Shown here: in pieces, positions 44,002 to 53,716 of the stretch
How the letters are laid out: every line of letters begins with the position of its first letter
Position numbering within the stretch: position 1 is the first letter of the stretch
Source: GCA-002733465 sp965230525
Lineage (GTDB): Bacteria > Pseudomonadota > Gammaproteobacteria > Enterobacterales > Kangiellaceae
DNA length: 64,000 bases
Direction: 5' to 3'
Assembly (NCBI GenBank): GCA_965230525.1
Contig: OZ246008.1
Coordinates: 2,666,001 to 2,730,000, forward strand
Position numbers and translations under genes: made by a program
The notes under the pieces: generated by a model
The model's input: only the letters and a program-made list of their open reading frames with translations
Database searches by the model: none
Told to the model about the DNA's origin: nothing

Positions 44002-45165
44002 TTGATTCTAAAAAGTTATATTAATAAAGATATATATCGCACCACAGCGTCGATTTTATTAGTATTAATCCTAATATTTGTTAGTTCGCGTTTTGTTAAA
44101 TATATTCAGCTTGCGGTTGACGGCACTATCTCTGCGAGCGCTGTTTTTTCTTTGCTGGCATTGCAAATTCCTTCAGTCGCAGGCTTCCTGATTCCACTGT
44201 CTTTTTTCTTAGCGGTACTAATGACTTTTGGTCGACTTTATTCCGACAATGAGTTGGTGGTTGTACACAGTCTAGGTATCGGTCAACGAGACCTCGCCAA
44301 AATGTTAATGCCTTCGGCCCTTATGTTGGCGCTTGCATCGGGTGCATTATCGACCTTATTAACACCTTGGGCACTCAACCAAAGTTCGATCTTAATGGCA
44401 GAGCAAGCAGCGCAAGCTAAACTGGGGGTCTTTGCGGCAGGCCGATTTAAGGAAAATAGTGCCAGAGATGGCATCGTATTCGTTGAATCAAAATCCGATA
44501 GCGGCGTCATTTCCGGTGTCTTTTCCGTTTCAAGACAGGTCGAAGACGAACAACAAGATTCCGATAATGTTTTGCAATTGCCTTCGACCAGTTTATCGGT
44601 GCTAAATACTCGCTACGGCCAAGTTAAAATACAAACCGCTCAGTCTGGGCGGCAGTGGGAAAACGAAGAAACCGGCGTTAACTATTTAGTGCTTGAAAAT
44701 GGCCAGTTCAGTGAATTTGACGAAGTCGCTAACCGCTGGCAAATTACTGATTTTGAATCCACCTATACACGAATAGCTCAAGATGATTCCATAGAAGTCC
44801 GGAACTCCGCTAAATCGTCCACCACCTGGTCACTGTTCGAAAAGCTAGGCAATAAAGAATGGGCTGAAATTCACTGGCGTTTGGCTGCACCTATTTCTAT
44901 ACCGCTAATTTGTTTGATGGCGGTACCGCTATCACGCACTCAACCTCGCAAGGGCAAGTTTTCCAGAGTGCTTCCTTCGGTATTGATTTATTTAATTTAC
45001 GTCTTACTAATGATGTATTCTCGCAAAATGATTGAAAGCGGTCGTATGCTCGGAGAACTTGGCTTTTGGTGGATTCATGCGATAGTCGCAGGATTTACTT
45101 ATTGGCTCTACATGCCTCCTAAAATAGCTAAGCAAACTAACAAACCAAAGCAGCGAGCTGCCTAA
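44002..45165 (+). CDS. lptF: LptF, LPS export ABC permease
   Basis: Inner-membrane subunit of the LptB2FGC complex that extracts LPS and feeds the trans-envelope bridge. The 387-residue protein has three membrane helices, a periplasmic beta-jellyroll domain (about 130-265) and three C-terminal helices, with PISIPLICLMAVPLSRTQPRKGK typical of the family (quoted in part; the conserved core is MAVPLSRTQPRKGK). The start is TTG at 44002 with AGGA 7 nt upstream. Its stop and the lptG ATG share one base. Confidence 0.95.
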   Translation: MILKSYINKDIYRTTASILLVLILIFVSSRFVKYIQLAVDGTISASAVFSLLALQIPSVAGFLIPLSFFLAVLMTFGRLYSDNELVVVHSLGIGQRDLAKMLMPSALMLALASGALSTLLTPWALNQSSILMAEQAAQAKLGVFAAGRFKENSARDGIVFVESKSDSGVISGVFSVSRQVEDEQQDSDNVLQLPSTSLSVLNTRYGQVKIQTAQSGRQWENEETGVNYLVLENGQFSEFDEVANRWQITDFESTYTRIAQDDSIEVRNSAKSSTTWSLFEKLGNKEWAEIHWRLAAPISIPLICLMAVPLSRTQPRKGKFSRVLPSVLIYLIYVLLMMYSRKMIESGRMLGELGFWWIHAIVAGFTYWLYMPPKIAKQTNKPKQRAA

Positions 45166-46232
45166 TGTTTACCTTATTAGACCGTTATATCGCGCGCCAT
45201 GTAGTCTCAGCAAGTGTCTTAATTTTGTTTTTACTGTTGGTATTGAGAGCCATGTTTGGCGTGCTCGAAGAGTCTAACTCAATTGGCAAGGGCAGTTATC
45301 AACTCGCCGATGCATTATTATATGTTGGCTTAATGCTGCCACAAAAAGTACTCGAGCTGTTTCCCATGGGAGTGCTTATTGGAGCACTTTTCGGGCTCGG
45401 TATTTTGGCTTCAAACAATGAACTGACCGTTATGCGTTCAGCGGGAATGACCACTTGGCGTATTGCAGGCTCAACCCTTAAAGCATCAATCATATTAATG
45501 GTGGGTGTGTTGATTTTAAGTGAACTGATCGCACCAGTTGCAAGTAAATCGGCACAACAACTAAGAACAGCCGCACTCAGTGAAGGCAAAATCTCTCGAA
45601 GTGCCACTGGATTGTGGGCCAAACGAGACAATCAAATTATTCATATTTCGGCAATTCATAAAAGTGGCGAAATGCATAACCTGGCCATTTATCAGCTTGA
45701 CCAAGCTTTTAAATTAACTAGTTTGGTTGAAGCCAAGAGCGCGCGAATTATCGACGATAAATGGTATTTGATAGATGTAGCGTCCACTCAGTTTACTGCC
45801 AACAAAATTAACAAACGTCAGTTTGAGCAAATCGAATGGGATAACCCGATTGATGAGGACAAGATTGACACGCTGACTTTAAAGCCGGAAACCCTAAATG
45901 TGCTCGGGCTGTTAAAGTATCACCAATATTTAACCAGCAATTTATTAGATGCAAAAGAAATTGAATTGGCTATCTGGCAAAAAGTGCTATTACCGATTTC
46001 GGTCGCTATTATGATGTTACTTGCTGCTAGTTTTGCTTTTGGTCCGATGCGGGATGTTTCGATGGGGGCAAGGGTATTAACCGGTGTAATGCTGGGCTTT
46101 GGCTTTCACTTAGTAAAACAATCCTTTGGTCCCATTAGTTTAATTTATGGCTTTTCTCCCTTTTGGGGAGCCATTATTCCATTAATGGTTTTTGCCGGTT
46201 TTGCCTATTGGTTAATGCGGCGCTCAAGTTAA
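45165..46232 (+). CDS. lptG: LptG, LPS export ABC permease
   Basis: Partner of LptF in the LPS extractor. The 355-residue protein has the same two sets of three helices around a periplasmic jellyroll. Typical segments are LLDRYIARHVV, NELTVMRSAGMT (coupling helix to LptB) and FGPMRDVSMGARVLTGVMLG. The start overlaps the lptF stop as TAATG. It converges with the RDD gene 28 nt further on, with no obvious terminator between. Confidence 0.95.
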   Translation: MFTLLDRYIARHVVSASVLILFLLLVLRAMFGVLEESNSIGKGSYQLADALLYVGLMLPQKVLELFPMGVLIGALFGLGILASNNELTVMRSAGMTTWRIAGSTLKASIILMVGVLILSELIAPVASKSAQQLRTAALSEGKISRSATGLWAKRDNQIIHISAIHKSGEMHNLAIYQLDQAFKLTSLVEAKSARIIDDKWYLIDVASTQFTANKINKRQFEQIEWDNPIDEDKIDTLTLKPETLNVLGLLKYHQYLTSNLLDAKEIELAIWQKVLLPISVAIMMLLAASFAFGPMRDVSMGARVLTGVMLGFGFHLVKQSFGPISLIYGFSPFWGAIIPLMVFAGFAYWLMRRSS

Positions 46233-46260
46233 AAGTCTCGAGTTTAATGCACTTTGGGCT

Positions 46261-46779
46261 TTAAATTAGCGGTTTTTGGTTTTTATTTTTATAAAAGTCT
46301 TTCGGTAAAACAACCACTCGGCTGTTAACCAATAAATCATGCCATCCGCGCTTTTGAGAGTCGAATAAACACCAAAGGTTGGCCAAGCCACCCAGTGAGG
46401 CAAAGGAGCGAATATAGGCTTCTTTCCAGCTGAGCAACTCTCCGTTAGATTTGTAGAGTTGCAGGTTCCAAGCTTTCATCCCAACGGTTTGTCCACCTCT
46501 CACCCAGCACCAACAAAAATAATATTGAACCGCGGCAAACAAGTAAGCCACCCAAATAAAATTGGTGCTGGAGGCAAGTGCTACGGAATTAAATTGCTCA
46601 ACAAAGGGCAATGTAATCAGATAAAGTGCGATTTGGCCCAATACAATGGCCAACACAAAAATCCCAAGCGCTCCCAAAAGATCATAGATCCATGCGAATA
46701 AGCGCTTCCAAAAAGATGCTAATGTAACGGGAATTGCTTTTGGCTGTTCGCTCGCAGGGCGGCTTTTATGAGAGGACAA
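46261..46779 (-). CDS. RDD-family membrane protein
   Basis: A 172-residue membrane protein with an RDD domain: the FWKRLFAWIYDLLGALGIF opening gives the family Arg and Asp residues. There are three predicted membrane helices and the later GGQTVGMKAWNLQLY motif. Function is unknown for most members; some are implicated in ion homeostasis. It is convergent with lptG and divergent from trpS (135 bp). The E. coli lptFG region lacks this gene, although many marine gammaproteobacteria place an RDD gene here (recollection, not checked). Confidence 0.88.
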   Translation of the reverse strand: MSSHKSRPASEQPKAIPVTLASFWKRLFAWIYDLLGALGIFVLAIVLGQIALYLITLPFVEQFNSVALASSTNFIWVAYLFAAVQYYFCWCWVRGGQTVGMKAWNLQLYKSNGELLSWKEAYIRSFASLGGLANLWCLFDSQKRGWHDLLVNSRVVVLPKDFYKNKNQKPLI

Positions 46780-46914
46780 TTTGCTTGTTCATAAGGGTTT
46801 GCTTTAAGAATGAGCGGAGTCTATCAAATAAATTCGATAATTAGTATTAACTATTTGAAAGTGGCTTTATAATGTCGGGTTCGATAGTCCAATTAAGCAA
46901 AAAAGGAATACATT

Positions 46915-48132
46915 TTGAGTAGTTTAAACCTACAAAATCAGCGAGTTTTGTCGGGAATGCGACCCTCTGGTCGCCTACATCTTGGCCATTATCATGGCGT
47001 ACTGAAGAACTGGGCCAAATTGCAACATGAGCATGAGTGCTTTTTCTTTGTTGCTGACTGGCATGTGCTTACCACCCACTACGAAAATCCTTCCATTATT
47101 GAGCAGTCTATCTGGGATATGGTAATCGATTGGTTGGCTGCTGGGGTAAACCCTGGCTCGGCTACCATGTTTATTCAATCTCAAGTGCCTGAGCACGCAG
47201 AGCTGCATTTACTGCTGTCAATGTTAACGCCACTCAGCTGGCTAGAAAGAGCGCCAACCTATAAAGAGCAACAAGAAAAGCTTAATGACAAAGACTTAAG
47301 CACCTACGGCTTTTTAGGCTATCCGCTATTACAAACCGCCGATATCTTAATGTATAAGGCCGGCGCGGTACCTGTTGGGCAAGATCAAGTGCCTCATGTT
47401 GAAATGTCGCGAGAGATCGCTCGTCGATTTAATCACTACTACGGACGCGAGCCTGGTTTTGAGCAAAAGGCAGAAGAAGCGGTAAAAAAGCTAGGTAAGA
47501 AAAACGCCAAGCTCTATGCCAATCTAAGAACGGATTTCCTCCAAGAGGGCAATGAAGAGTCTTTTAAAACAGCTCATGCGTTGGTCGATGGTCATTCAAG
47601 TATTTCCTTGGGCGACAAAGAGCGACTAATTGGTTATCTCGACGGTGGCGGAAAAATAATCCTGCCTGAACCGCAAGCGCTGTTGACCCCGGTGTCAAAA
47701 ATGCCGGGGCTTGACGGACAGAAAATGTCGAAGTCTTATAACAATGTCATCGAAATGCGCGAATCCGAAGAAAGCATTGAGAACAAAATTAAACGTATGC
47801 AAACCGATCCGGCGCGGGTTCGATTAACTGACCCAGGCAATCCTGACAATTGTCCGGTGTGGCAACTGCATGAAGTCTACTCGCCTGAAGATGTTAAAAA
47901 TTGGGTCACGGAAGGCTGTCGCTCCGCAGGAATTGGATGTTTAGAATGTAAAAAACCGGTAATTGATTGTGTTAAACAAGAGACTGCCGAATTTAAAGAA
48001 CGCGCAAAAGAGTTTGAAGAAGATCCAGACTTGGTCAGAAATATCATTGCAGATGGTTCCGAGCGAGCGAGAGATATTGCCAAGGAAACCATGCAAGATG
48101 TGCGTGATGTCATGGGGCTAGCATACCGCTAA
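46915..48132 (+). CDS. trpS: Tryptophanyl-tRNA synthetase
   Basis: Class I synthetase of 405 residues, longer than the 334-residue E. coli enzyme. GMRPSGRLHLGHYHG contains the HIGH-type motif and DGQKMSKSYNNVI the KMSKS loop. The additional C-terminal region carries cysteines (IGCLECKKPVIDC). The start is TTG at 46915 with AAGGAA about 8 nt upstream; no ATG lies before the HIGH motif. A perfect -10 TATAAT is at 46868-46873, without a good -35. It leads a series with scpA, scpB and rluB. Confidence 0.95.
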   Translation: MSSLNLQNQRVLSGMRPSGRLHLGHYHGVLKNWAKLQHEHECFFFVADWHVLTTHYENPSIIEQSIWDMVIDWLAAGVNPGSATMFIQSQVPEHAELHLLLSMLTPLSWLERAPTYKEQQEKLNDKDLSTYGFLGYPLLQTADILMYKAGAVPVGQDQVPHVEMSREIARRFNHYYGREPGFEQKAEEAVKKLGKKNAKLYANLRTDFLQEGNEESFKTAHALVDGHSSISLGDKERLIGYLDGGGKIILPEPQALLTPVSKMPGLDGQKMSKSYNNVIEMRESEESIENKIKRMQTDPARVRLTDPGNPDNCPVWQLHEVYSPEDVKNWVTEGCRSAGIGCLECKKPVIDCVKQETAEFKERAKEFEEDPDLVRNIIADGSERARDIAKETMQDVRDVMGLAYR

Positions 48133-48141
48133 GTGAAGGTT

Positions 48142-49140
48142 ATGAATCAAGACGAATCAAACACTTCTGTAGCCGAAACCGTCGAGTCAGTCCAAGCCGA
48201 TGCTACTGCTGAATCAGTGCAAGAGCAAAATCTCGACTCGCAGTCTGATGAGCAGTCAACAGCTGCAGAAGCCGCTCAAACTGATGCGAGTGAAGTGACC
48301 GATGAGCAAGCGGACGGTCAACCATCGGAAGGGTTTAAGCTCTCAAGTACGCCGCAACATTCGCAAGAGGAAATGCATTTTGCGATTATTGAAGGAGAGC
48401 CTTTAAGTGAAGTACCTAAAGACTTGTACATCCCGCCCGATGCGTTAGAAGTGTTTTTAGAGGCGTTTGAAGGTCCATTGGATCTTCTACTTTATTTAAT
48501 CAAACGTCAAAACCTCGATATTCTCAATATTCCCATTGCTCATATTACCGAGCAGTACATGGCTTACGTGGAATTAATGAAAGCCATTAATTTGGAGCTT
48601 GCTGCCGAGTATTTGGTGATGGCAGCAATGCTAGCGGAAATTAAAAGTCGAGTACTTCTACCACGGCCAACAATTGAAGAAGAAGAGGATGATCCGAGAG
48701 CTGATTTGATTCGTCGATTACAAGAATATGAGCGCTTCAAAAAAGCCGCTCAAGATGTCGATGAGTTGCCTCGTATGGGGCGAGATACTTATCAGGTCGA
48801 AGCTGAAACACCGGAGCTTCACATTAACAGACCATTGCCCGAAGTCGATATGCGAGAAGTGTTATTAGCACTAAAGGATGTGTTGGTCAGAGCTGAAATG
48901 TTTACCTCTCATCAGATTCAGCGAGAAGCACTATCAACGCGTGAAAAAATGGCGACCGTACTGGCTATTTTGTCGGCTGATCATTTTACCGATTTTGTGT
49001 CTTTGTTTAACATAGAAGAAGGCCGAGCCGGTGTCGTCGTGACATTTTTAGCGATTATGGAATTGACCAAAGAATCGTTAATTGAGCTTGTTCAAAGTGA
49101 TCCCTTTTCACAGATTCATGTGCGAGCAAGAATCACTTAA
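48142..49140 (+). CDS. scpA: ScpA, kleisin subunit of the SMC-ScpAB condensin, with acidic N-terminal extension
   Basis: Chromosome segregation and condensation protein that bridges SMC heads with ScpB. The kleisin begins at residue 109 with FEGPLDLLLYLIKRQNLDIL. The C-terminal winged-helix segment includes REKMATVLAILSADHFTDFV. About 100 residues before the domain are acidic and low-complexity (Gln, Glu, Ser, Ala). I chose the ATG at 48142; a GTG three codons earlier, directly after the trpS stop, is possible, and neither has a strong ribosome binding site. Confidence 0.93.
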   Translation: MNQDESNTSVAETVESVQADATAESVQEQNLDSQSDEQSTAAEAAQTDASEVTDEQADGQPSEGFKLSSTPQHSQEEMHFAIIEGEPLSEVPKDLYIPPDALEVFLEAFEGPLDLLLYLIKRQNLDILNIPIAHITEQYMAYVELMKAINLELAAEYLVMAAMLAEIKSRVLLPRPTIEEEEDDPRADLIRRLQEYERFKKAAQDVDELPRMGRDTYQVEAETPELHINRPLPEVDMREVLLALKDVLVRAEMFTSHQIQREALSTREKMATVLAILSADHFTDFVSLFNIEEGRAGVVVTFLAIMELTKESLIELVQSDPFSQIHVRARIT

Positions 49141-49283
49141 ACGACAACGCCAAACGCTACTTTTTTATGTGGGTTGACCAACTAGAATTACGCACCAATG
49201 AAGTACCGAATAGCGACAAACTCGGGTTAAAAAATAGCCAATAAAAACATAACGAGCTGAACATTAGGAACACAGTAGATCGT

Positions 49284-50303
49284 ATGAGTATTGAACAAAA
49301 TAAATTAAAAAATATAATCGAAGCGGCGTTAATGGCAGTGGCCAAGCCGATGACGGTTGAACAATTGATGCAGTTATTTGCTGAAGAAGAAAGACCATCG
49401 ACTAACGCCGTTAAAGAAGCGATCACGGCGTTGCAAGCAGATTCGACCGAGCGAGGCGTTGAACTGAAAGAAGTGGCGAGTGGTTATCGTTATCAAGCCA
49501 AACAAGAATACTCCGAATGGTTAAGCCGCTTGTGGGAAGAAAAGCCCGCAAAGTATAGCCGTGCGGCACTCGAAACATTGGCGTTAATAGCCTATCGACA
49601 ACCCGTGACCCGCGCTGAAATCGAGGATGTGCGTGGTGTAGGCGTCAGTAGTAGCATTATTAAAACGATGATTGAAAGAGAGTGGATCAGAGTGGTAGGG
49701 CATCGAGATGTTCCCGGGCGTCCAGCGCTTTATGCAACCACTAAGCAATTTTTAGACTACTTTAATATGAAAAGTTTGGAAGAGTTACCCACTCTTGCAG
49801 AAATAAAAGATCTTGAAGATCTTAACCCAGAATTAGACCTGCCAAATCCAGATGATGCGCCTGACTCAGAACAAGCTCCAGATGCCGAGCACGCGTCAGA
49901 TACAGACCAAGCTGAGGCAGAATCCTCATCAGACAGCGAGTCAGACCCATCAGTGGCAGAGCTTGATGAGCAAGATATAGCCGCAAGTATTCCTAGTGAC
50001 AATCAATCCGAGGCGGGAGAATCATTCGATCCGAATCAAACAGATGCGCACTTACAAACGGATGTTTTTGATGAATTAGATGATGTCCATACCGAAACTA
50101 TTAATGATTCATTTTATGCGGATGAGTTTGCTGAATCTGCTGAACAATCCGACCAATCTTCATATGAGTCTTCGAATAGAGAAGATGGCGAATCGAACGA
50201 AGTTATCAGTCAGCCATTGACATCGGACCGAGAGGACGCCGAGCAAGATTCAGACGTTTCTGAATCGAATTCGACAAAATCTGAGCACACGCTAGAAAAT
50301 TAA
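49284..50303 (+). CDS. scpB: ScpB, condensin accessory protein, with long acidic C-terminal tail
   Basis: Partner of ScpA and SMC. Residues 1-165 contain the two winged-helix domains, with LETLALIAYRQPVTRAEIE and VRGVGVSSSIIKTMIEREWI as family signatures. The last 170 residues are an acidic, Ser/Asp/Glu/Gln-rich tail that roughly doubles the normal ScpB length. The 143-nt gap from scpA has no gene. RluB follows after 17 nt. Known ScpB proteins often carry a short variable tail; this one is long. Confidence 0.93.
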   Translation: MSIEQNKLKNIIEAALMAVAKPMTVEQLMQLFAEEERPSTNAVKEAITALQADSTERGVELKEVASGYRYQAKQEYSEWLSRLWEEKPAKYSRAALETLALIAYRQPVTRAEIEDVRGVGVSSSIIKTMIEREWIRVVGHRDVPGRPALYATTKQFLDYFNMKSLEELPTLAEIKDLEDLNPELDLPNPDDAPDSEQAPDAEHASDTDQAEAESSSDSESDPSVAELDEQDIAASIPSDNQSEAGESFDPNQTDAHLQTDVFDELDDVHTETINDSFYADEFAESAEQSDQSSYESSNREDGESNEVISQPLTSDREDAEQDSDVSESNSTKSEHTLEN

Positions 50304-50320
50304 TTTAGGTAGTCGATAAC

Positions 50321-51145
50321 ATGCAAGATGAAAAACTCCAAAAAATCATGGCTTCGGCCGGCATTGCGTCACGCCGCGAGTCTGAGCGATGGATTCAAGA
50401 CGGGCGAGTCAGTGTTAACGGCAAAGTGGCACAAATCGGCGATCGCGCAACGGTTAAAGATCTAATTCGTGTAGATGGCAAACCGATTAGAGTGACTAGC
50501 CCCGATGATTTTCAACGAAAAATGATCGCTTATCACAAGCCAGAAGGTGAAATTTCAAGTAAAAAAGATCCCGAAGGACGACCGACCATTTTTGATACCT
50601 TGCCTAAAATTAGAAATTCACGTTGGCTCAGTGTCGGCCGCCTAGATTTTAATACCAGTGGGCTTATCTTTTTCACTAATGATGGAAATTTAGCTAACAA
50701 GCTAATGCATCCATCGATGGAAATTGTAAGAAAATATGCCGTAAGAGTACGCGGTAATGTGACAGATGATATATTAAGGCAGTTGCAGACTCGGGTGGAC
50801 CTCGATGATGGTGAAGCACACTTTGAAACCATCGAAGATGCCGGAGGTGAAGCGAGTAATCATTGGTATCACGTTACTTTAAAAGAAGGGCGTAACCGCG
50901 AAGTCAGGAGACTTTGGGAAGCCTTTGATATCCAAGTTTCGCGTCTCCATCGTATAAAGTATGGACCATTCGAACTGCCTCGCGCTCTCAAGCGCGGCCG
51001 TTGGCGAGAACTGACACCTGACGAGCTTGCTGAATTTGAGAAGTTAGCAGGACTTAAGAGCAAAAAGGCAAAAGTAGTAAGACAGGTCAAAAGTAAACAA
51101 CGTCAAAATAAACGACTCAAAGCGAGAAAAGTATTCAAGAAATGA
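50321..51145 (+). CDS. rluB: RluB, 23S rRNA pseudouridine 2605 synthase
   Basis: Modifies U2605 of 23S rRNA. An S4 RNA-binding domain (IMASAGIASRRESERWIQDG) precedes the catalytic domain with GRLDFNTSGLIFFTNDG, where the Asp is the catalytic residue. The segment EGRNREVRRLWEAF is typical of the RluB/E/F branch. The tail is lysine-rich (about 245-274). It follows scpB, the standard order in many gammaproteobacteria, and overlaps the next gene by 4 nt. Confidence 0.95.
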   Translation: MQDEKLQKIMASAGIASRRESERWIQDGRVSVNGKVAQIGDRATVKDLIRVDGKPIRVTSPDDFQRKMIAYHKPEGEISSKKDPEGRPTIFDTLPKIRNSRWLSVGRLDFNTSGLIFFTNDGNLANKLMHPSMEIVRKYAVRVRGNVTDDILRQLQTRVDLDDGEAHFETIEDAGGEASNHWYHVTLKEGRNREVRRLWEAFDIQVSRLHRIKYGPFELPRALKRGRWRELTPDELAEFEKLAGLKSKKAKVVRQVKSKQRQNKRLKARKVFKK

Positions 51146-51714
51146 GCAAACTATTCAATAAGAAATCAATATTCGTTGTCCTATTATCTTTGATGTTATC
51201 AGGGTGTGGTGATTTTCCTGATTATGGCTACGACCAATCTGATAATTATTGTGTTATGAGCTTTCCCTTCGCGGGCGGAATTATCGGTCGCCAGTATATT
51301 GGTTATTTTCGAATTATTTCGACCTTACAATACATGGACGCCGACCCCGAAATAAAAATTATTGCCACCGGACCATCCCATATTGATTTAGAGCCTGGAA
51401 GCTTTCAAAAGTTAGTCATCGGGGACAAAACTTTTAAACCTAAATTCAAAGCCGACCATCTTGAAGCTGAGTTGCAATTGTGGGGACCGAGCTTTTTATT
51501 TGATGAGAAGCAGTCAAATGAAATTTACGCGTTGTTACAAGACGGTTATGATCTGAACATACATGGTCGAATCGAAGTTGGTCATCAATATGAAACGCAG
51601 ATTCATAACTTCTTTTTTGGCTCAGCAGAAGAAGAATTAATTGCTTGTGTTAACCGGCTACTTGATGAAGATGATTTGAAACAGCTCGCTGAGCAGAAAA
51701 AGCAGGCTAATTAA
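51142..51714 (+). CDS. Hypothetical lipoprotein
   Basis: A 190-residue protein with a signal peptide ending in the lipobox LSGC (Cys22). The mature part has no motif I recognise. It looks alpha/beta, with two further cysteines (in NYCVMSF and LIACVNR), and ends in a charged helix. The ATG lies inside the end of rluB (ATGA overlap), so translation is coupled. It converges with the QueD-like gene 18 nt further on. Confidence 0.85.
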   Translation: MSKLFNKKSIFVVLLSLMLSGCGDFPDYGYDQSDNYCVMSFPFAGGIIGRQYIGYFRIISTLQYMDADPEIKIIATGPSHIDLEPGSFQKLVIGDKTFKPKFKADHLEAELQLWGPSFLFDEKQSNEIYALLQDGYDLNIHGRIEVGHQYETQIHNFFFGSAEEELIACVNRLLDEDDLKQLAEQKKQAN

Positions 51715-51732
51715 TTCGCTTTTACGATTAAA

Positions 51733-52584
51733 CTAAGCAGACATTATTGCGCCTTTGTCGACACCTTCGTAAGCTTTAACCTTAAATGTTGAACTCGGAA
51801 CTTGTTGCTTTAAATACTGAGCTAAGTAGCTGGCAATAAGCTCCACAGTGGTATCCGATGAAATCAGGTAGCAATCTGATTTTGGCAATGATAGTTGAAA
51901 CATTCCTTGGTTCGCATGATACTCAAATCGCCAATATTCATTACCTTGGTGAGTAAAGGTTTCTTTCAGATCTTCTTTTGTTGCTAAATAAATATCGCGC
52001 CAAATTTCTGCAATATGATTGGACCATTTTGGGCTCAATTCATTATCTTGCCATACTTCAATTTTTGAACGGTGTCCGTGGGCAATTCGTTGGCAATCGC
52101 CAAAATGTTTTTTTAAACCATGGCTATAGTGATAAAATGCATCCGAAATTTCTTCGGGTCGAAGTTTGACTGACAACTGAGTTACATTGTCAGGGAGAAT
52201 TTCGGCAATGGTTTGCTGAATACTAGCAGCTATTGTTGTTGGGGTGACTTGATCGCCATCGACAAAATAAACCGCTTCGTCAGGTGATTGATGTTGATAG
52301 AGAAAACCTTGACGCGACTCGAGATCGAGAATCAGTTGTTGAGGCGATTGCGTGACTTTGAGCTTCGGGTAGTTTTTGGCGACCAAAAATTTATGATCTA
52401 CCAATGAATCAACGCAAGACTTTATGCGTTTTTTAACAAACGAAAAATCAAACAACATGCCTTCGTCGTTTAACTCGCCTTGCAGTTCCACATCCATAAT
52501 TAGGCTTTCGCCAACAATTCCTCGCTCTGGGTGAAAATAGGCAAAGTCAATTACAGTTAAGTTGTCTACAAACAGTGCTTGCAT
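51733..52584 (-). CDS. Two-domain 6-pyruvoyl/6-carboxytetrahydropterin synthase-like protein
   Basis: A 283-residue tandem version of a fold that is normally about 120 residues. The C-terminal half carries the active-site set: His155 in YSHGL, Cys164 and the HGH pair His169/His171. The N-terminal half keeps GMLFDFSFVKKR and LVDHKFL, but has GES where the HGH ligands should be and lacks the cysteine. It is probably related to QueD of queuosine synthesis, but no other que genes lie nearby and the substrate is uncertain. Confidence 0.8.
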   Translation of the reverse strand: MQALFVDNLTVIDFAYFHPERGIVGESLIMDVELQGELNDEGMLFDFSFVKKRIKSCVDSLVDHKFLVAKNYPKLKVTQSPQQLILDLESRQGFLYQHQSPDEAVYFVDGDQVTPTTIAASIQQTIAEILPDNVTQLSVKLRPEEISDAFYHYSHGLKKHFGDCQRIAHGHRSKIEVWQDNELSPKWSNHIAEIWRDIYLATKEDLKETFTHQGNEYWRFEYHANQGMFQLSLPKSDCYLISSDTTVELIASYLAQYLKQQVPSSTFKVKAYEGVDKGAIMSA

Positions 52585-52686
52585 CAGATAAAATTTCTAA
52601 TAATTTTAGGTTAAAGCGCAATTTTAGCATAATAACCTGTTAAAATTGCCTGCTAAGAACAGAGAATAGCCTAAACGGGATAGAAA

Positions 52687-53697
52687 ATGAGCAAACAATA
52701 TCAAATATATGGAATGGGAAACGCGCTCGTAGATTTTGAAATCGAAATCGACCGAGAGGAGTTGGCTAGTTTAAATATAGAAAAGGGCGTGATGACCTTG
52801 ATTGAAGCTGAACGGCAACAGCAGTTGTTTGAATCTGTCGGCCGTCGCAGCCATGCTCGGGCTTGTGGTGGCTCGGCCGCCAATACCATTATTGGCGCGC
52901 AAACTCTTGGCTCTCAGTGTTTTTATTCATGCAAAGTGGCAAACGATGAAACAGGTACATTTTATCGAGATGATCTGATTTCTCATGGGGTTGCCACCAA
53001 CTTGCAAAACGAAGAGTTACCCGATGGATTGACCGGTAAATGTTTGGTCTTTATTACCCCTGATGCCGATCGAACTATGAACACTTTTTTGGGCATTACC
53101 GGTGATATTGATTTTTCACAAATTGATCAGGTGGCCCTTGCTGAATCCGAATATCTGTATGTTGAAGGTTATTTGGCGGGGTCGCCAACCGCACTCGAGG
53201 CTGCGGTTAAAACTATGCAAACCGCAAAACAATTGGGAGTAAAAACAGCATTTTCGCTCTCAGATCCTAATATGGTTAAGTTTTGCCGAGATGGCTTGCA
53301 AGCAATTATCGGTGATGGCGTAGATCTGCTATTTTGCAACTACGATGAAGCCACTGAATATTCGAGCAGCAATAATTTGAATGACGCAGTCAAAAAATTG
53401 TCAACGGTCGCTAAAACCTTAGTGATAACCTTGGGGGCTGACGGTGCGGTAATCGTTAGCGAACAAGGCCGAATCGATATTCGTGGCCACCAAGTAAATG
53501 CAATCGATACCAACGGCGCGGGCGATTTGTTTGCAGGAAGTTTTATTCATGCCTTAACAAGCGGTTTTAGTCTTGAGCAATGTGGCGAAATTGCTAGCTT
53601 TGCATCTGCTCAATTAGTGACACAGTTTGGTCCGAGGTTAGTGCCTCAAAAAATTAAACTGGTTAAAGAATACGTGCAAAATATCAGCAAGCCTTAA
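52687..53697 (+). CDS. PfkB-family kinase, adenosine kinase-like
   Basis: A 336-residue ribokinase-fold enzyme. The N-terminus GMGNALVDFEI and ACGGSAANTIIGAQTLG form the substrate-binding block. The catalytic signature DTNGAGDLFAGSF places the base at Asp280. Overall pattern and length fit adenosine kinases of marine gammaproteobacteria, but ribokinase-fold specificity cannot be fixed by eye. It is followed after 19 nt by sixA. Confidence 0.9.
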   Translation: MSKQYQIYGMGNALVDFEIEIDREELASLNIEKGVMTLIEAERQQQLFESVGRRSHARACGGSAANTIIGAQTLGSQCFYSCKVANDETGTFYRDDLISHGVATNLQNEELPDGLTGKCLVFITPDADRTMNTFLGITGDIDFSQIDQVALAESEYLYVEGYLAGSPTALEAAVKTMQTAKQLGVKTAFSLSDPNMVKFCRDGLQAIIGDGVDLLFCNYDEATEYSSSNNLNDAVKKLSTVAKTLVITLGADGAVIVSEQGRIDIRGHQVNAIDTNGAGDLFAGSFIHALTSGFSLEQCGEIASFASAQLVTQFGPRLVPQKIKLVKEYVQNISKP

Positions 53698-53716
53698 GTC
53701 ATTAAGGACAAACAAG

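Noticed and set aside
49157..49426. Minus-strand 89-codon open frame between scpA and scpB
   Set aside because: Much of it is antisense to the start of scpB and no homologous features are visible.
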